Origin: Clostridiaceae bacterium
GTDB taxonomy: Bacteria > Bacillota > Clostridia > Clostridiales > Clostridiaceae
Length of the DNA: 64,000 nt
Direction: 5' to 3'
Assembly: GCA_902363375.1 (NCBI GenBank)
Contig: CABIZX010000001.1
Coordinates: 1,488,001-1,552,000, forward strand
Below are positions 9,528-19,014 of this stretch, one piece after another. The notes beneath the pieces were generated by a model that saw only the letters and a program-made list of their open reading frames with translations, was not told where the DNA came from and did not search any database. Positions within the stretch are counted from its first letter, which is position 1, and each line of letters begins with the position of its first letter. A program made the translations under genes and the position numbers.

Positions 9528-9547
9528 AACATAACACTTGTTATGTT
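9528..9547. promoter_or_regulatory. Palindromic operator candidate upstream of hypB
   Basis: AACATAAC and GTTATGTT form a perfect 8-bp inverted repeat with a 4-nt spacer, 65 bp before the hypB start. A further GTTATGT half-site occurs at 9500-9506. This looks like a regulator binding site. Nickel control of hypB is a reasonable guess, but the match to a known NikR operator is poor. Confidence 0.45.
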
Positions 9548-9739
9548 TATCATATAATACCAATTTTTCTTTGTCAATAGATTAACATTCCAAATGTAAA
9601 TTTTTTATAAAAATATAAAATTATTTATGAAATTTATGATAATTAGTTTCAGATCTTTACTTTTTACATCACTTCTCTTATACCTTAAGCTTTCATACTG
9701 TGGAAATATGATATACTATCTATAAATGAGGTGAATACT

Positions 9740-10348
9740 ATGAACACTAATGAACAAAATCATAAAAAACAACGTATTCTAGAAGCCGCAATTAGCGTAT
9801 TTATAGAGAACGGATTTGAAGAAACCAGTATGAGACAAATAGCAGCAGCTGCTGGTCTTACTACTGGTGCAATCTATCATCATTTTAAAAACAAAGATGA
9901 ACTTTTTTACCATGCAGTTAAAGAAGCCATGTACTTTGCTCAAAAGCTTTCCGAAAGAGATGAAAGTAGTAATCTCAAAAGTAATGAAAATATGTTAAAT
10001 GAAATTGGTAATAAGGTCAGAGAACGTATGTCAAAGGTTAATGAACAGCGCCTTTTAGTTCTGCTTATGGGATATGTATTATCTAAGGGTGGAGCACTTA
10101 GTGCAAGTCTTAGAAAAGATTATAATGAAATAATTAACAAAGTAGCAGATATGTATTTCTTTGCTTTTGGTATTGAGAACGAAGAATGTAAGAAAAGTTT
10201 AGCAACTATTCTAGTAGCTGCCCTAGATGGTGTTGCAATACAATATTCTCTTGGTGTTTTAAGTCAAGAAGATGAAAAATTCAAAGATACATTTTTTAAA
10301 TTTTTCGCAGAAAGTATTCCTGCTTTTATGAAAAAAGATAAATTTTAA
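9740..10348 (+). CDS. TetR/AcrR-family transcriptional regulator
   Basis: A 202-residue dimeric repressor type. The N-terminal helix-turn-helix is clear: RILEAAISVFIENGFEETS, then MRQIAAAAGLTTGAIYHHF at about residues 11-48, followed by KNKDELFYHAV. The C-terminal ligand domain is variable, as usual. The ATG at 9740 is chosen over a GTG 9 bp upstream because GAGGTG sits at the right distance. The gene ends 174 bp before oleate hydratase on the same strand. By context it probably controls ohyA and senses a fatty-acid-like ligand; that is inference. Confidence 0.85.
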   Translation: MNTNEQNHKKQRILEAAISVFIENGFEETSMRQIAAAAGLTTGAIYHHFKNKDELFYHAVKEAMYFAQKLSERDESSNLKSNENMLNEIGNKVRERMSKVNEQRLLVLLMGYVLSKGGALSASLRKDYNEIINKVADMYFFAFGIENEECKKSLATILVAALDGVAIQYSLGVLSQEDEKFKDTFFKFFAESIPAFMKKDKF

Positions 10349-10465
10349 ATATAATAAAGTAATTCTTCACATGTTATTTTCATACAAAAATATATAACTG
10401 TATATTTTCTTTACAACTTAAAGGAGATGTAAATTTTTTTGTCACCGCTTATAACCTGTATATAG

Positions 10466-10518
10466 AAACCTCTTTTTAACTGAACTATAATGAACTCACA
10501 AAGTTAAACGGGAGGTTT
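10466..10518 (+). promoter_or_regulatory. RBS-masking hairpin / operator in the ohyA leader
   Basis: AAACCTC plus TTTAACT (10466-10481) can pair with AGTTAAA plus GAGGTTT (10502-10518), with a small internal bulge and a loop of about 20 nt. The right arm contains the Shine-Dalgarno GGAGG of ohyA (10511-10515), so the structure would hide the ribosome binding site. The same dyad could instead be a TetR operator in DNA. Confidence 0.5.
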
Positions 10519-10522
10519 TTAT

Positions 10523-12292
10523 ATGTATTACAGTAATGGAAATTATGAAGCATTTGCTCACCCAAGAAAACCAGAAGGTGTAGATAAAAAATCTGCTTAT
10601 CTTGTTGGTTCTGGACTAGCATCTCTTTCAGCTGCTTGTTTTCTTATACGTGATGGACAAATGAAGGGAGAACATATTCATATTTTAGAAGAAACTAAAT
10701 TACCTGGCGGAGCATGTGATGGAATAAACGATCTTCAAAAGGGATTTATTATTCGTGGTGGACGTGAAATGGAAAATCATTTTGAGTGTCTCTGGGATTT
10801 ATTCCGTTCTATCCCATCTATTGAAACAGAGGGCATCTCTGTCCTTGATGAATTTTACTGGTTAAATAAGGATGACCCTAACTATTCATTAATGCGTGCT
10901 ACTATTAATCGTGGTGATGATGCCCATACTGATGGTAAATTTACTTTATCAGATAAAGCTGCTATGGAAATTATTAAATTGTTCTTTACTAAAGATGAAG
11001 ATTTATATGATAAAAAAATAAATGAAGTATTTACTGACGATTTCTTTGCATCTAACTTTTGGTTATATTGGCGTACAATGTTTGCCTTCGAAGATTGGCA
11101 TAGTGCATTAGAAATGAAACTTTATATTCAACGTTTTATTCATCATATTGGTGGTCTACCTGACTTTTCTGCACTTAAATTTACAAAATACAACCAATAT
11201 GAATCATTGATTTTACCTATGGTTAAATATCTTGAACGACATGGGGTACAATTCCAATATGATACTCAAGTTACTAATGTACTATTTGACATAACAAAAG
11301 ATAAAAAAGTTGCTAAGAAAATAATTTATATAAGGGACGGCAAGGAAGATTTCATAGATTTAACAGAAGATGATTTAGTATTTGTAACTAATGGTAGCTG
11401 CACTGAAAATTCTTCTTTAGGAGATGAAAATCATGCCCCAGTTCCTAATACTTCAGAAGGTGGCTGTTGGAAGCTTTGGAAAAACATTGCTATGCAAGAT
11501 TCATCTTTTGGACATCCTGAAAAATTCTGTTCAAATATAAAAGCTACTAACTGGGAATCTGCTACGGTTACCACTTTAGATAATCGTATTCCTCCTTATA
11601 TAGAGAAAATTTGTAAGCGTGACCCTTTCTCTGGTAAAGTTGTAACTGGTGGAATAATTACAGTAAAAGATTCTAGTTGGTTAATGAGCTATACGTTAAA
11701 TCGTCAACCACATTTCAAGGCTCAACCAAAGGATCAGCTTGTAGTTTGGGTTTATGGTTTATTTACTGATGTCCCAGGTGACTATATTAAAAAACCTATG
11801 AGGGAGTGTACTGGTATAGAGATTACTGAGGAATGGTTATATCATTTAGGAGTTCCAGAAGAGCAAATTCATGATATGGCAGTAAACTCTGCTCGCTGCA
11901 TACCTTGTATGATGCCATATATCACAGCCTTCTTTATGCCTAGAACAAAAGGAGATAGACCTAAGGTCGTTCCTGAAAATTGTACAAACTTCGCATTTAT
12001 AGGTCAATTTGCTGACACCATTCGCGACACTGTATTCACTACTGAATATTCTGTTAGAACTGCAATGGAATCAGTATATACTTTATTAAATATAGACCGT
12101 GGAGTGCCTGAAGTATTTAATTCTTGCTATGATGTTCGTGTTTTATTAGATTCCACATCTAAAATGTTAGATGGTAAGAAGTTAAATGATATTAAACTTC
12201 CTTTAGAAGCTAATCTAGCTAAAAAGAAAATAATGAAAAAAATCTCTGGAACAGCCATAGAAGAATTATTATATAGATACAATCTTATTTAA
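10523..12292 (+). CDS. ohyA: Oleate hydratase (myosin-cross-reactive antigen family)
   Basis: An FAD-dependent hydratase that adds water to the cis-9 double bond of unsaturated fatty acids to give 10-hydroxy fatty acids. In Gram-positive bacteria it detoxifies host and dietary fatty acids. The 589-residue length is typical. It shows the FAD-binding fold [13 protein letters not shown] at about residues 29-41, the conserved [16 protein letters not shown] at about 76-91, and the C-terminal FAD/substrate segment around [27 protein letters not shown]. It has a strong RBS and an upstream TetR regulator, and a terminator follows directly. Confidence in the family is high; substrate range is not predictable. 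Confidence 0.95.
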   Translation: MYYSNGNYEAFAHPRKPEGVDKKSAYLVGSGLASLSAACFLIRDGQMKGEHIHILEETKLPGGACDGINDLQKGFIIRGGREMENHFECLWDLFRSIPSIETEGISVLDEFYWLNKDDPNYSLMRATINRGDDAHTDGKFTLSDKAAMEIIKLFFTKDEDLYDKKINEVFTDDFFASNFWLYWRTMFAFEDWHSALEMKLYIQRFIHHIGGLPDFSALKFTKYNQYESLILPMVKYLERHGVQFQYDTQVTNVLFDITKDKKVAKKIIYIRDGKEDFIDLTEDDLVFVTNGSCTENSSLGDENHAPVPNTSEGGCWKLWKNIAMQDSSFGHPEKFCSNIKATNWESATVTTLDNRIPPYIEKICKRDPFSGKVVTGGIITVKDSSWLMSYTLNRQPHFKAQPKDQLVVWVYGLFTDVPGDYIKKPMRECTGIEITEEWLYHLGVPEEQIHDMAVNSARCIPCMMPYITAFFMPRTKGDRPKVVPENCTNFAFIGQFADTIRDTVFTTEYSVRTAMESVYTLLNIDRGVPEVFNSCYDVRVLLDSTSKMLDGKKLNDIKLPLEANLAKKKIMKKISGTAIEELLYRYNLI

Positions 12293-12366
12293 AAATATTT
12301 TTGCTTATAACATAATAAATTTAAATCAATAATTCTATATAAAATCATCCGATAATAGTAAACTTT

Positions 12367-12409
12367 AAAAGTAGTATAGGGATATTAAATATATCACCAT
12401 ACTACTTTT
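12367..12409 (+). terminator. Terminator after ohyA
   Basis: An 11-bp perfect stem (AAAAGTAGTAT / ATACTACTTTT) ends in TTTTG, 75 bp past the ohyA stop. Confidence 0.75.
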
Positions 12410-12549
12410 GTTGATTTTGTATAATTTTTAATTAACTATTATAGATTTATATTTTTCTTTTATCATTTTTTATACTTGTATAATTTGCTATTAAAGATAG
12501 ATTATATTTTTCTCTAATTGTGTCTATTTCTACCTTATTCATCTCTATT

Positions 12550-13053
12550 TTAATACTCACTTTCACTTATATAACTCAATACTTGCTCATTTATTTCTTC
12601 AGCGGTAGTTCCTAGTATAAAAGCTAATTCTTCAAAGAGTATATTTTCAATGGAAGTTAAAAGTTTTTTATCTCTCTCATGAAATTTCTTCTTACCATCT
12701 TCTATGCTAATCTTTTTTTTCATTAGCGTGTTAGCTATCTTAGCTATCTCTTTACGATCTCCTTGCTTTACAATACTTGAATATGTTTGATTACGTTCAC
12801 CGTCAGCTTCTATCCACTCTATTCCTGGCAGTTTGAAAGATTCTAAAATTTTTAGAGCTTCCTCTTTCGTTAAAAGCTCTATCATAACCACCTTATCATT
12901 ATCTACTGGAGTACTTATACTTAAATTGCAGTCCTCCATGGGATGTAACACATAATAACTCTTTGTTATACCAGAAAATGTCTTCTTACATATATCATCT
13001 ATACGACAAATACCGTGTGTTGAATAGAGAATTAAATCTCCTATATTAAACAT
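12550..13053 (-). CDS. CarD/CdnL-family transcription factor
   Basis: A 167-residue protein. The N-terminal RNA-polymerase-interacting Tudor-like domain (MFNIGDLILYSTHGICRIDDI, about 1-60) and the C-terminal helical domain are typical of CarD/CdnL proteins. These bind the RNA polymerase beta subunit and stabilise the open complex at promoters. Clostridia often carry several copies. It is monocistronic and convergent with ohyA. An RBS (GGAGG) lies just before the ATG. No target can be named. Confidence 0.85.
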   Translation of the reverse strand: MFNIGDLILYSTHGICRIDDICKKTFSGITKSYYVLHPMEDCNLSISTPVDNDKVVMIELLTKEEALKILESFKLPGIEWIEADGERNQTYSSIVKQGDRKEIAKIANTLMKKKISIEDGKKKFHERDKKLLTSIENILFEELAFILGTTAEEINEQVLSYISESEY

Positions 13054-13251
13054 TTCATTTACCTCCTTAATGCTATTTGCAAGATTAACACACCTTATAT
13101 TTTATATACTTATAAAATTTATTTTAGATATATTTCAATGAAAATCATCTATATAATTGTTATCTGAAAATATCATAGATATATAAATTTAATCCTATGT
13201 ATAATCTTAATATTATGAATTCTTTTTTTCTAGAAAATAAAAAGAAACCTC

Positions 13252-13304
13252 TATTTTTAAAATAATTAATTTCTTGGCCAAGAATTACTTTAAAAATATT
13301 AGGC
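13252..13304. repeat. Long imperfect inverted repeat between carD and the MATE gene
   Basis: A 50-bp dyad is centred on GGCC: a perfect core TTCTTGGCCAAGAA (13271-13284) lies inside outer arms TATTTTTAAA (13252-13261) and TTTAAAAATA. It lies in the 531-bp gene-free stretch 13054-13584, upstream of both divergent genes. It could be an operator, a transcript hairpin or a small mobile repeat. Nothing else was seen in this gap. Confidence 0.45.
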
Positions 13305-13584
13305 ATATATCTATTGTAACATAAAAGAATTGATTAATGTAAGGAAATCTTTAATATAACTGAATTTTTCCATATAATCTTTATTACAGTATTATAAAAT
13401 TATATTAAAACCACTTTTAAATATCATTTATACATTTTAATTTCCTCATATAAATTTCATTTATTATATTTTTCCTATGTATTTTTTATATTTCTAAAAA
13501 ATTATAATATATATGTATCTATTTCCAAATAAACTTAAAGGTGGTAATATTATAGTATAATATTTAATTAGGTGGTATTATAAA

Positions 13585-14928
13585 ATGAGTTCTAAAGCAA
13601 CTTTAATGACAGAAGGATCAATCTATAAACAAATAATCAAGTTTTCTTTTCCCATATTGTGTGGAAATATATTTCAACAACTTTATAATATGGTAGATTC
13701 ACTGGTTATCGGTAACTTCGTTGGTAAAGAGTCTTTAGCAGCTGTAAGTTCAACAAGTTCTCTGATATTTTTATTAGTAGGATTATTCACAGGGATTTTC
13801 TCTGGAGCAGGTGTTGTTATTTCAAAATATTTTGGTGCTGGAGATACAAAAAATATACAAGCATCTATACATACTTCAGTTGCCTTTGGTATTATATCTG
13901 GAGTTGTTATGACCATAATAGGAACATTACTTGCACCTCAGATACTAAAGCTTATGGGCACACCAGAAATAGTATTTGATAAAGCTATAATATATGTGAG
14001 AATATATTTTTTAGGTATAATTACTGTTGTTTTATATAATACAGCAAGTGGTATATTTCAGGCTGTTGGTAATAGTAAATCACCTTTATATTACCTCATA
14101 ACCTCTTCTATAGTAAATGTTGTTCTTGACCTATTATTTGTTGTTGTGTTTAAAATGGGTATAGCTGGAGCTGCTATAGCTACTGTTATAGCTCAAGGTG
14201 TAAGTGTATGTCTTGCATTTTACAATCTTTCTCATACAGCAGATGTACATAGAGTTAACTTCAAAAAAATTAAAATTCATAAAGATATGCTTAAAGAAAT
14301 TTTATCTATGGGCATACCTTCAGGAGTACAGAATTCGGTTATAGCTCTTGCCAATGTAGTTGTGCAATCTAATATTAACTCTTTTGGAGCTACAGCAGTT
14401 GCAGGATGTGGATCCTATTCAAAGATAGAAGGTTTTGCCTTTATTCCAATTACAAGCTTTGCCCTATCAATGACAACCTTTATTGGTCAGAATCTTGGAT
14501 CTAAAAAATATGAGAGAGCAAAAAAGGGGACTTATTTTGGTATCGCAACCTCAACTATTCTCGCTGAGATAATAGGCATAATTTTCTTCCTAGCTGCACC
14601 AACTCTTATTGCTCTATTTAATAGTGATCCTCAGGTAATTGAGTACGGTACACTTCAAGCTAGAACTATAGCACCATTTTTCTTTCTTCTTGCCTTCTCC
14701 CACTGTTTAGCAGGTATCTTAAGAGGAGCAGGAAAATCTACTGTACCAATGTTGGTTATGTTGTCTTGTTGGTGTATTATAAGAGTGCTCTACATAACTA
14801 TAGCTACACACTTAATACCAGAAATATATGTAATTTTCTGGGCTTATCCTTTAACTTGGTCACTAAGTTCAATAATATTCTTAATATATTATCTTAAATC
14901 TAACTGGCTTTATGGATTTGAGAAATAG
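13585..14928 (+). CDS. MATE-family multidrug / Na+-coupled exporter
   Basis: A 447-residue membrane transporter with 12 hydrophobic segments in two repeated halves. The start, PILCGNIFQQLYNMVDSLVIGNFVG (about 24-48), carries the MATE hallmark 'QQLYNMVDSLVIG'. The second half begins near SMGIPSGVQNSVIALAN (about 240). Family members expel cationic drugs or toxic metabolites in exchange for Na+ or H+. The gene stands alone with its own RBS (GGTGG) and a strong terminator. Substrate unknown. Confidence 0.92.
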   Translation: MSSKATLMTEGSIYKQIIKFSFPILCGNIFQQLYNMVDSLVIGNFVGKESLAAVSSTSSLIFLLVGLFTGIFSGAGVVISKYFGAGDTKNIQASIHTSVAFGIISGVVMTIIGTLLAPQILKLMGTPEIVFDKAIIYVRIYFLGIITVVLYNTASGIFQAVGNSKSPLYYLITSSIVNVVLDLLFVVVFKMGIAGAAIATVIAQGVSVCLAFYNLSHTADVHRVNFKKIKIHKDMLKEILSMGIPSGVQNSVIALANVVVQSNINSFGATAVAGCGSYSKIEGFAFIPITSFALSMTTFIGQNLGSKKYERAKKGTYFGIATSTILAEIIGIIFFLAAPTLIALFNSDPQVIEYGTLQARTIAPFFFLLAFSHCLAGILRGAGKSTVPMLVMLSCWCIIRVLYITIATHLIPEIYVIFWAYPLTWSLSSIIFLIYYLKSNWLYGFEK

Positions 14929-14950
14929 GATATATAGATTTAAATATAAA

Positions 14951-14992
14951 AATAGCAGATAAATTTATAGAAATATAAACTTATCTGCTATT
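14951..14992. terminator. Terminator copy A (shared with 18947-18988)
   Basis: A 12-bp perfect stem AATAGCAGATAA / TTATCTGCTATT. The same hairpin with nearly the same flanks recurs at 18947-18988, next to the intact flavodoxin gene. It terminates the MATE gene on the plus strand and the flavodoxin relic on the minus strand. Confidence 0.75.
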
Positions 14993-15018
14993 AATTTAGA
15001 ATAATTATACTTTCAGGA

Positions 15019-15200
15019 TTAAAATGAGCTCTCCAGCTTTTCAATAAATTTTTCTGCTTCCATAATATCTTTATTATTAGGATGTCCCTGTGATAACCTT
15101 CCTATGATAGCAAAAACCTTATTGCTTGTAAATTCACTTGCTATAAATCGTCCATTACAAGTAAACATCCTATTCGTCTTAAAAAATAATGCAAGCTGAT
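15019..15200 (-). pseudogene. Flavodoxin C-terminal relic
   Basis: Minus-strand translation ends in EKFIEKLESSF and contains GRLSQGHPNNKDI, matching the last 50 or so residues of the intact flavodoxin at 19015-19482. The nucleotide match is close over about 130 bp, including the terminator, then falls away. Upstream only a degraded stretch (about VDQLALFFKTNRMF) remains before the methyltransferase stop. It lacks a start codon and the FMN-binding loop, so it is a truncated duplicate. Confidence 0.75.
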
Positions 15201-15221
15201 CAACATATATTAATATTCTTT

Positions 15222-15980
15222 CTATTTAATAGCGACAGCTTCAAAAGTAATAACCTCTTCAGAATTTGATGGATACTGCCCAAATTTATAATCCGAAGAA
15301 ATTACAATATTTTCAAATCCTATACTTTCAAGTATTAGTCTAAATTCCTCTACTCCATACCATCTTAATGGGAAAAGTTCTAATTCAGTTTGCAAAAGTA
15401 CCCCTTCACGCCACTTTTCATATCTCCCATGAGAAATAGTATATTGATTTATATAGTCAACCTCTACAATTTTGTTTTCTAATGTAATTATATCCCCATT
15501 AGAACATTCCCAAGTTCTTGTAGTTACTGTACCTATTAAAATATCTGTTTGTAAAAATATATCAACAATTAATCTACCACCATTAGATAAATGCCTATAA
15601 AAGTTTTGTAATGCTTTTATTGAATCTTCTCTTTTATGTAGTAGAAGGAACGTTCCTGTTGGCACTATAATAGCATCATATTTTGTATCTTGTGAAAAAG
15701 ACTCCATCTTTGCCTCAAAAAGTTTAGGACTCAGAACTCTTTTTTTACAATTATTCTCACATATATTTAACATATCTTTTGAACTGTCAAATCCATCAAC
15801 ATTTAATCCTTTTTCTAAAAGAGGAATTAATATACGTCCAGTTCCTGCTCCTGGTTCAAGAATAGGTCCCCTACATGACTCTAATCTATTCATATAAAAT
15901 TCTATATCTCCAAAAGAATGACCTATAGGCTTATCCATATCATATACTTCTGAAGATAATCTGCTATAATAACTTAACAT
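15222..15980 (-). CDS. Class I SAM-dependent methyltransferase
   Basis: A 252-residue protein with the SAM-binding motif I PILEPGAGTGRILIPLL (about 38-54) and motif II VDGFDSSKDML (about 61-71). A post-motif region resembles bacterial small-molecule methyltransferases (YDAIIVPTGTFLLL, about 107-120). The ATG at 15980 fits the RBS AGGGTG better than a GTG 9 bp upstream. The gene is flanked by flavodoxin relics and has no intact operon partner. Substrate unknown. Confidence 0.8.
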   Translation of the reverse strand: MLSYYSRLSSEVYDMDKPIGHSFGDIEFYMNRLESCRGPILEPGAGTGRILIPLLEKGLNVDGFDSSKDMLNICENNCKKRVLSPKLFEAKMESFSQDTKYDAIIVPTGTFLLLHKREDSIKALQNFYRHLSNGGRLIVDIFLQTDILIGTVTTRTWECSNGDIITLENKIVEVDYINQYTISHGRYEKWREGVLLQTELELFPLRWYGVEEFRLILESIGFENIVISSDYKFGQYPSNSEEVITFEAVAIK

Positions 15981-16345
15981 CCTTATCACCCTTCTTCCTT
16001 CATTTATTCCAAATATCTATTTTAGGCTATATCATACATCTGCCTTTCACTGATACACCTATCGAGGCATTTACTATAATCCAATGTAATCTCCACCTAC
16101 CTTCCTCTATATGATAATTTTATTATAACAACACCGTTAAGGGGGAGCTGTTCCTATTTTGCTAAATATTTATAATAAAACATGATTATAAGTAATAAAA
16201 GCATACAAAGTATATTGCTTTGCATTATAGACCTCCTCTGATGTTATTCCAATTTGAAAAATCTAAGAGCTACCCGCAAAAGCACTCATTACTTCTATTT
16301 AACCTCATTCTCATCTTCATCAACTCTTAAATCCTTTCAAATGTC

Positions 16346-16423
16346 TCATTCTACAATTATTCTACCTTGCCCATTGCCAATGGTTGTATTTCCACATCTA
16401 GGACACTTTTTATATTTACGCAT
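16346..16423 (-). pseudogene. Short zinc-ribbon reading frame, probably decayed
   Basis: ATG at 16423 opens a 25-residue frame with CPRCGNTTIGNGQG, a CXXCG zinc-knuckle start. It hits TGA and continues in frame with further stops, as if a longer zinc-ribbon protein (possibly DUF3797-like) had decayed. It overlaps the end of the flavodoxin relic next to it. Confidence 0.35.
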
Positions 16424-16605
16424 TATTTTTCCTGAACTTCTCTACTTCTTCAGGAATAGTTGCTGTTCTCTCTGTTGCAAAGATAACAACTTATTTATCC
16501 TTAAATTTATAAAGATTATTCTTAATAAATTTTATATCATTCTGAATATTTTTGTGTAAATCCTGTATTAGATCTATAAATAACAACAACCTTTTTATTA
16601 CTCAT
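16424..16605 (-). pseudogene. Flavodoxin relic with internal deletion
   Basis: ATG at 16605 starts MSNKKVVVIYRSNTGFTQKY, a flavodoxin strand 1 and FMN-phosphate loop, then meets a stop. In a shifted frame follows IKFIKNNLYKFKDK, a stop, and VVIFATERTATIPEEVE, which match the second half of clostridial flavodoxin-domain proteins. Roughly 35-40 codons between the two parts are missing. With one deletion, a frameshift and at least two stops, it cannot make a flavodoxin. Confidence 0.65.
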
Positions 16606-16646
16606 AATGTCAATCCCCCATCCTAAGAATTAATGTCTCCATAATC

Positions 16647-16689
16647 TAAAGTCCAGTAGAAAACTTTCATAGTTTACTACTGGACTTAG
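16647..16689. terminator. Hairpin terminator
   Basis: Arms TAAAGTCCAGTAG and CTACTGGACTTA pair over 12-13 bp with a 17-nt loop. It lies between the flavodoxin relic and the acetyltransferase gene. The remaining bases of the gap are AT-rich without a coding signal. Confidence 0.6.
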
Positions 16690-16869
16690 TTTATAAAATG
16701 GTCTAAAAAATCCTTCTGGAAAATTTTAACACGCTCTCAAAATCTTTTGCATATCTTAAATACCATATCTAAAATTTTATTCCTTTATTATAATGAACTA
16801 CACCTAAATTTATATATTTTTAGTTATTCCACAATCTAATTTCCATATTACTTATTGAAGATACATTGA

Positions 16870-17652
16870 CTATAACTTGAATAAAATTGATGTCTTAATT
16901 CCCTCAATAGAAAAGCCACATTTTTTGTACATCTCTTTAGTAGTATCTGAATTATCTGTTATTAAGTAGGTTATATCAAGGTTTTCACAATAAGACTCAT
17001 ATAATAGTGTATGCAATACCGAAGTGCCATAGCCTTGCTTCTGATATTCATCGAGTATATCAAAATCCTCAATTTTACCAATACCATCTTTTATAAAAAA
17101 TTCACAATTACCTATAGGTTTATTGTCTTTATAACATACATAAAGATCCAAGTTAGGATTATTGTGATACACTTCCATTTTTCTTTTTATTCTTTTTATA
17201 GCAAAATCTTCCCCCATAGCAGCTTTATTCGCGTGTATATCTACTAAACTTCCATCTGCAAGTGTTTTAGAAGTATTTGCTTTAAAAACAAAGCAATCTT
17301 CCTTTACTTTTAATTTATTAAAATTTTTTGGTGTGATTGCCATAAAGCAATATTCTGTAATCTCTATTTTAGGAAATATACTCTTTAAATCATAGTTTTT
17401 TATATCAGCATTTATCATTATATGAACATGTTCCAAACAATCCTTCTCTGCATTCTTAAGTTCAGTAGCTATAAAATTATTTAATTCATCCTCGTTCATT
17501 AATTCTTTTAAAAAAATAAAATTATGCATGTACATATCTCTAAGTTTATCATCTTTAAAATTAATAACCTTTTGTTCTTCATAAAAATCTGAAAAACATT
17601 TTATATAGTTCAATTCTGTTTCTAATATTCGTTTATACAATTCTGCTTTCAT
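16870..17652 (-). CDS. GNAT-family N-acetyltransferase
   Basis: A 260-residue protein whose C-terminal half (about 125-260) is a GNAT domain. It shows 'KPIGNCEFFI' as strand 4, then 'LDEYQKQGYGTSVLHTLL' (about 200-217), which contains the Q/R-x-x-G-x-G/A acetyl-CoA loop as QKQGYG, and a closing 'MYKKCGFSIEG' (about 242-252). The N-terminal half is helical and not recognised. The gene is monocistronic. The acceptor is unknown. Confidence 0.8.
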   Translation of the reverse strand: MKAELYKRILETELNYIKCFSDFYEEQKVINFKDDKLRDMYMHNFIFLKELMNEDELNNFIATELKNAEKDCLEHVHIMINADIKNYDLKSIFPKIEITEYCFMAITPKNFNKLKVKEDCFVFKANTSKTLADGSLVDIHANKAAMGEDFAIKRIKRKMEVYHNNPNLDLYVCYKDNKPIGNCEFFIKDGIGKIEDFDILDEYQKQGYGTSVLHTLLYESYCENLDITYLITDNSDTTKEMYKKCGFSIEGIKTSILFKL

Positions 17653-17822
17653 AAAATAATTCTCCTTATCCTAATAATTAAATATTTTCTTGTTTTCAAT
17701 GAAGCCCTAGAGACTTTTAAGCCTTATTTTAGATGAATTTTGTCATATCAAAAAATTTAGCAGTATATAACTATCAATGTGACAAATTAATTATCGCTTA
17801 CATTTAAACTTACTCTATTCTT

Positions 17823-18364
17823 CTAGAAATGAGAATTTTTTTCATGCTTTTCAAGCCTGTACATAAATACTAAAAATACAAAAGCTATTATCCCAAGTAT
17901 AATCCATACTGATTACATTCCCATATAGCTTAGTCCATGGCCTACAACGATAGTACCAAATGTGTAACCTGATCCTAAAATCATTGGAATCACTTCATTC
18001 ATTCTTCTCCTGTGTGAAGCTGGTGTACAATTTGCAATAAATAGACTAATACTTATTGACAATATAATTTCTCTTAGAGTAAATACAAATATTGATATAA
18101 TTGAATCTTCTTCTCTCATTTCTAGCTTTTTGCTTTCATCAATGATTTCCTCTTCTGATAGATGTATTGTTTCCTTAACAAAAGCATTAATAGAAATAAT
18201 GCTATAAGTTCAGTTACTGCATCTCCAATGAATACAATTGATAAATTATTTTTATATAATAATCCTCCTATAACTAGTTCAATAGCAAATCCTATATTCC
18301 ATCCAATGTATGATAAAGCAGCTGCAATCATAAGTAGATAAATCATATTCATCGATGCTTCCAT
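17823..18364 (-). pseudogene. MFS transporter relic (frameshift, nonsense, deletions)
   Basis: Three pieces of one major-facilitator protein can be read. From 18364, NMIYLLMIAAALSYIGWNIG and the following helices. After a frameshift near 18130, a stretch ending IPMILGSGYTFGTIVVG. After a TAA at 17913-17915, SVWIILGIIAFVFLVFMYRL to a final stop at 17823. The first four or so helices and part of the middle are missing. It is joined upstream to a phosphopantetheinyl transferase relic. Confidence 0.65.
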
Positions 18365-18600
18365 AAGTTCAAAAAATCTTCAGAATGAGATATATTGAAA
18401 TTGAGATTAAGATAATCTTTAAGATATGGTTTACCATATGGGTTTTTGTCAAAACTTATATTATCATTTCTAATACCTAAGTCTTCTGTAATTATTGTCC
18501 TTATCAATATATCTCCAATTAATGTTCTAATTTCATCTTCTTTATTGAGAAATTTCTGAATCTATTATCAAACACAATCTTTTTAATTCATCTTCGCTAA
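18349..18600 (-). pseudogene. 4'-phosphopantetheinyl transferase (Sfp-type) relic
   Basis: Minus-strand frames give KEDEIRTLIGDILIRTII, then DKNPYGKPYLKDY and LNFNISHSEDF. The order, including the 'NPYGKPYL' and 'FNISHS' motifs, is that of Sfp-type transferases. The sequence upstream is frameshifted, and the homology stops abruptly after 'NISHSEDF', where it runs into the MFS relic. The Mg-binding C-terminal half is absent. The rest of the gap, 18601-18940, shows nothing. Confidence 0.65.
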
Positions 18601-18946
18601 TATCTAATATTTTAACAATATATATTATCATAATTAGTCAAATATTTATTCTTAATGACAATTTAATAACTAATTCAAGCAACACCAACTTGTTATTTTG
18701 ATTATACTTCTTTTAAACAAATAACTTTATAGAACCATGTATTCAATTAACTTTTTTATCGACATATAAGTTACAGCATACTTTCTATTTATTTATTATA
18801 TTGCTTTTTTACCTTTATTGTTGATAAATACTTGATGTGTTCAATAATAATTAAATACACTTTATTTAAGTATTGGTATAATTTAAAGCTAATATATCTG
18901 TAGAAATTATCTATTCTCACATAGCTTGTATAAATCAAAATATAAA

Positions 18947-18988
18947 AATAGCAGATAAATTTATAGAAATATAAATTTATCTGCTATT
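18947..18988 (-). terminator. Terminator copy B, after the intact flavodoxin gene
   Basis: Stem AATAGCAGATAA / TTATCTGCTATT, 27 bp past the flavodoxin stop. It is a near copy of the hairpin at 14951-14992, including flanking sequence. Confidence 0.75.
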
Positions 18989-19014
18989 TATTCTAAATAA
19001 TTATACTTTTAGGA

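Noticed and set aside
16254..16559. 101-codon plus-strand frame
   Set aside because: It lies opposite the flavodoxin and zinc-ribbon relics, which explain the sequence on the minus strand. Its own composition is not protein-like.
18947..18988. Insertion-sequence end because the same repeat occurs at 14951
   Set aside because: Both copies are perfect terminator hairpins adjoining flavodoxin 3' ends. Segmental duplication of the gene end explains them without a transposon.
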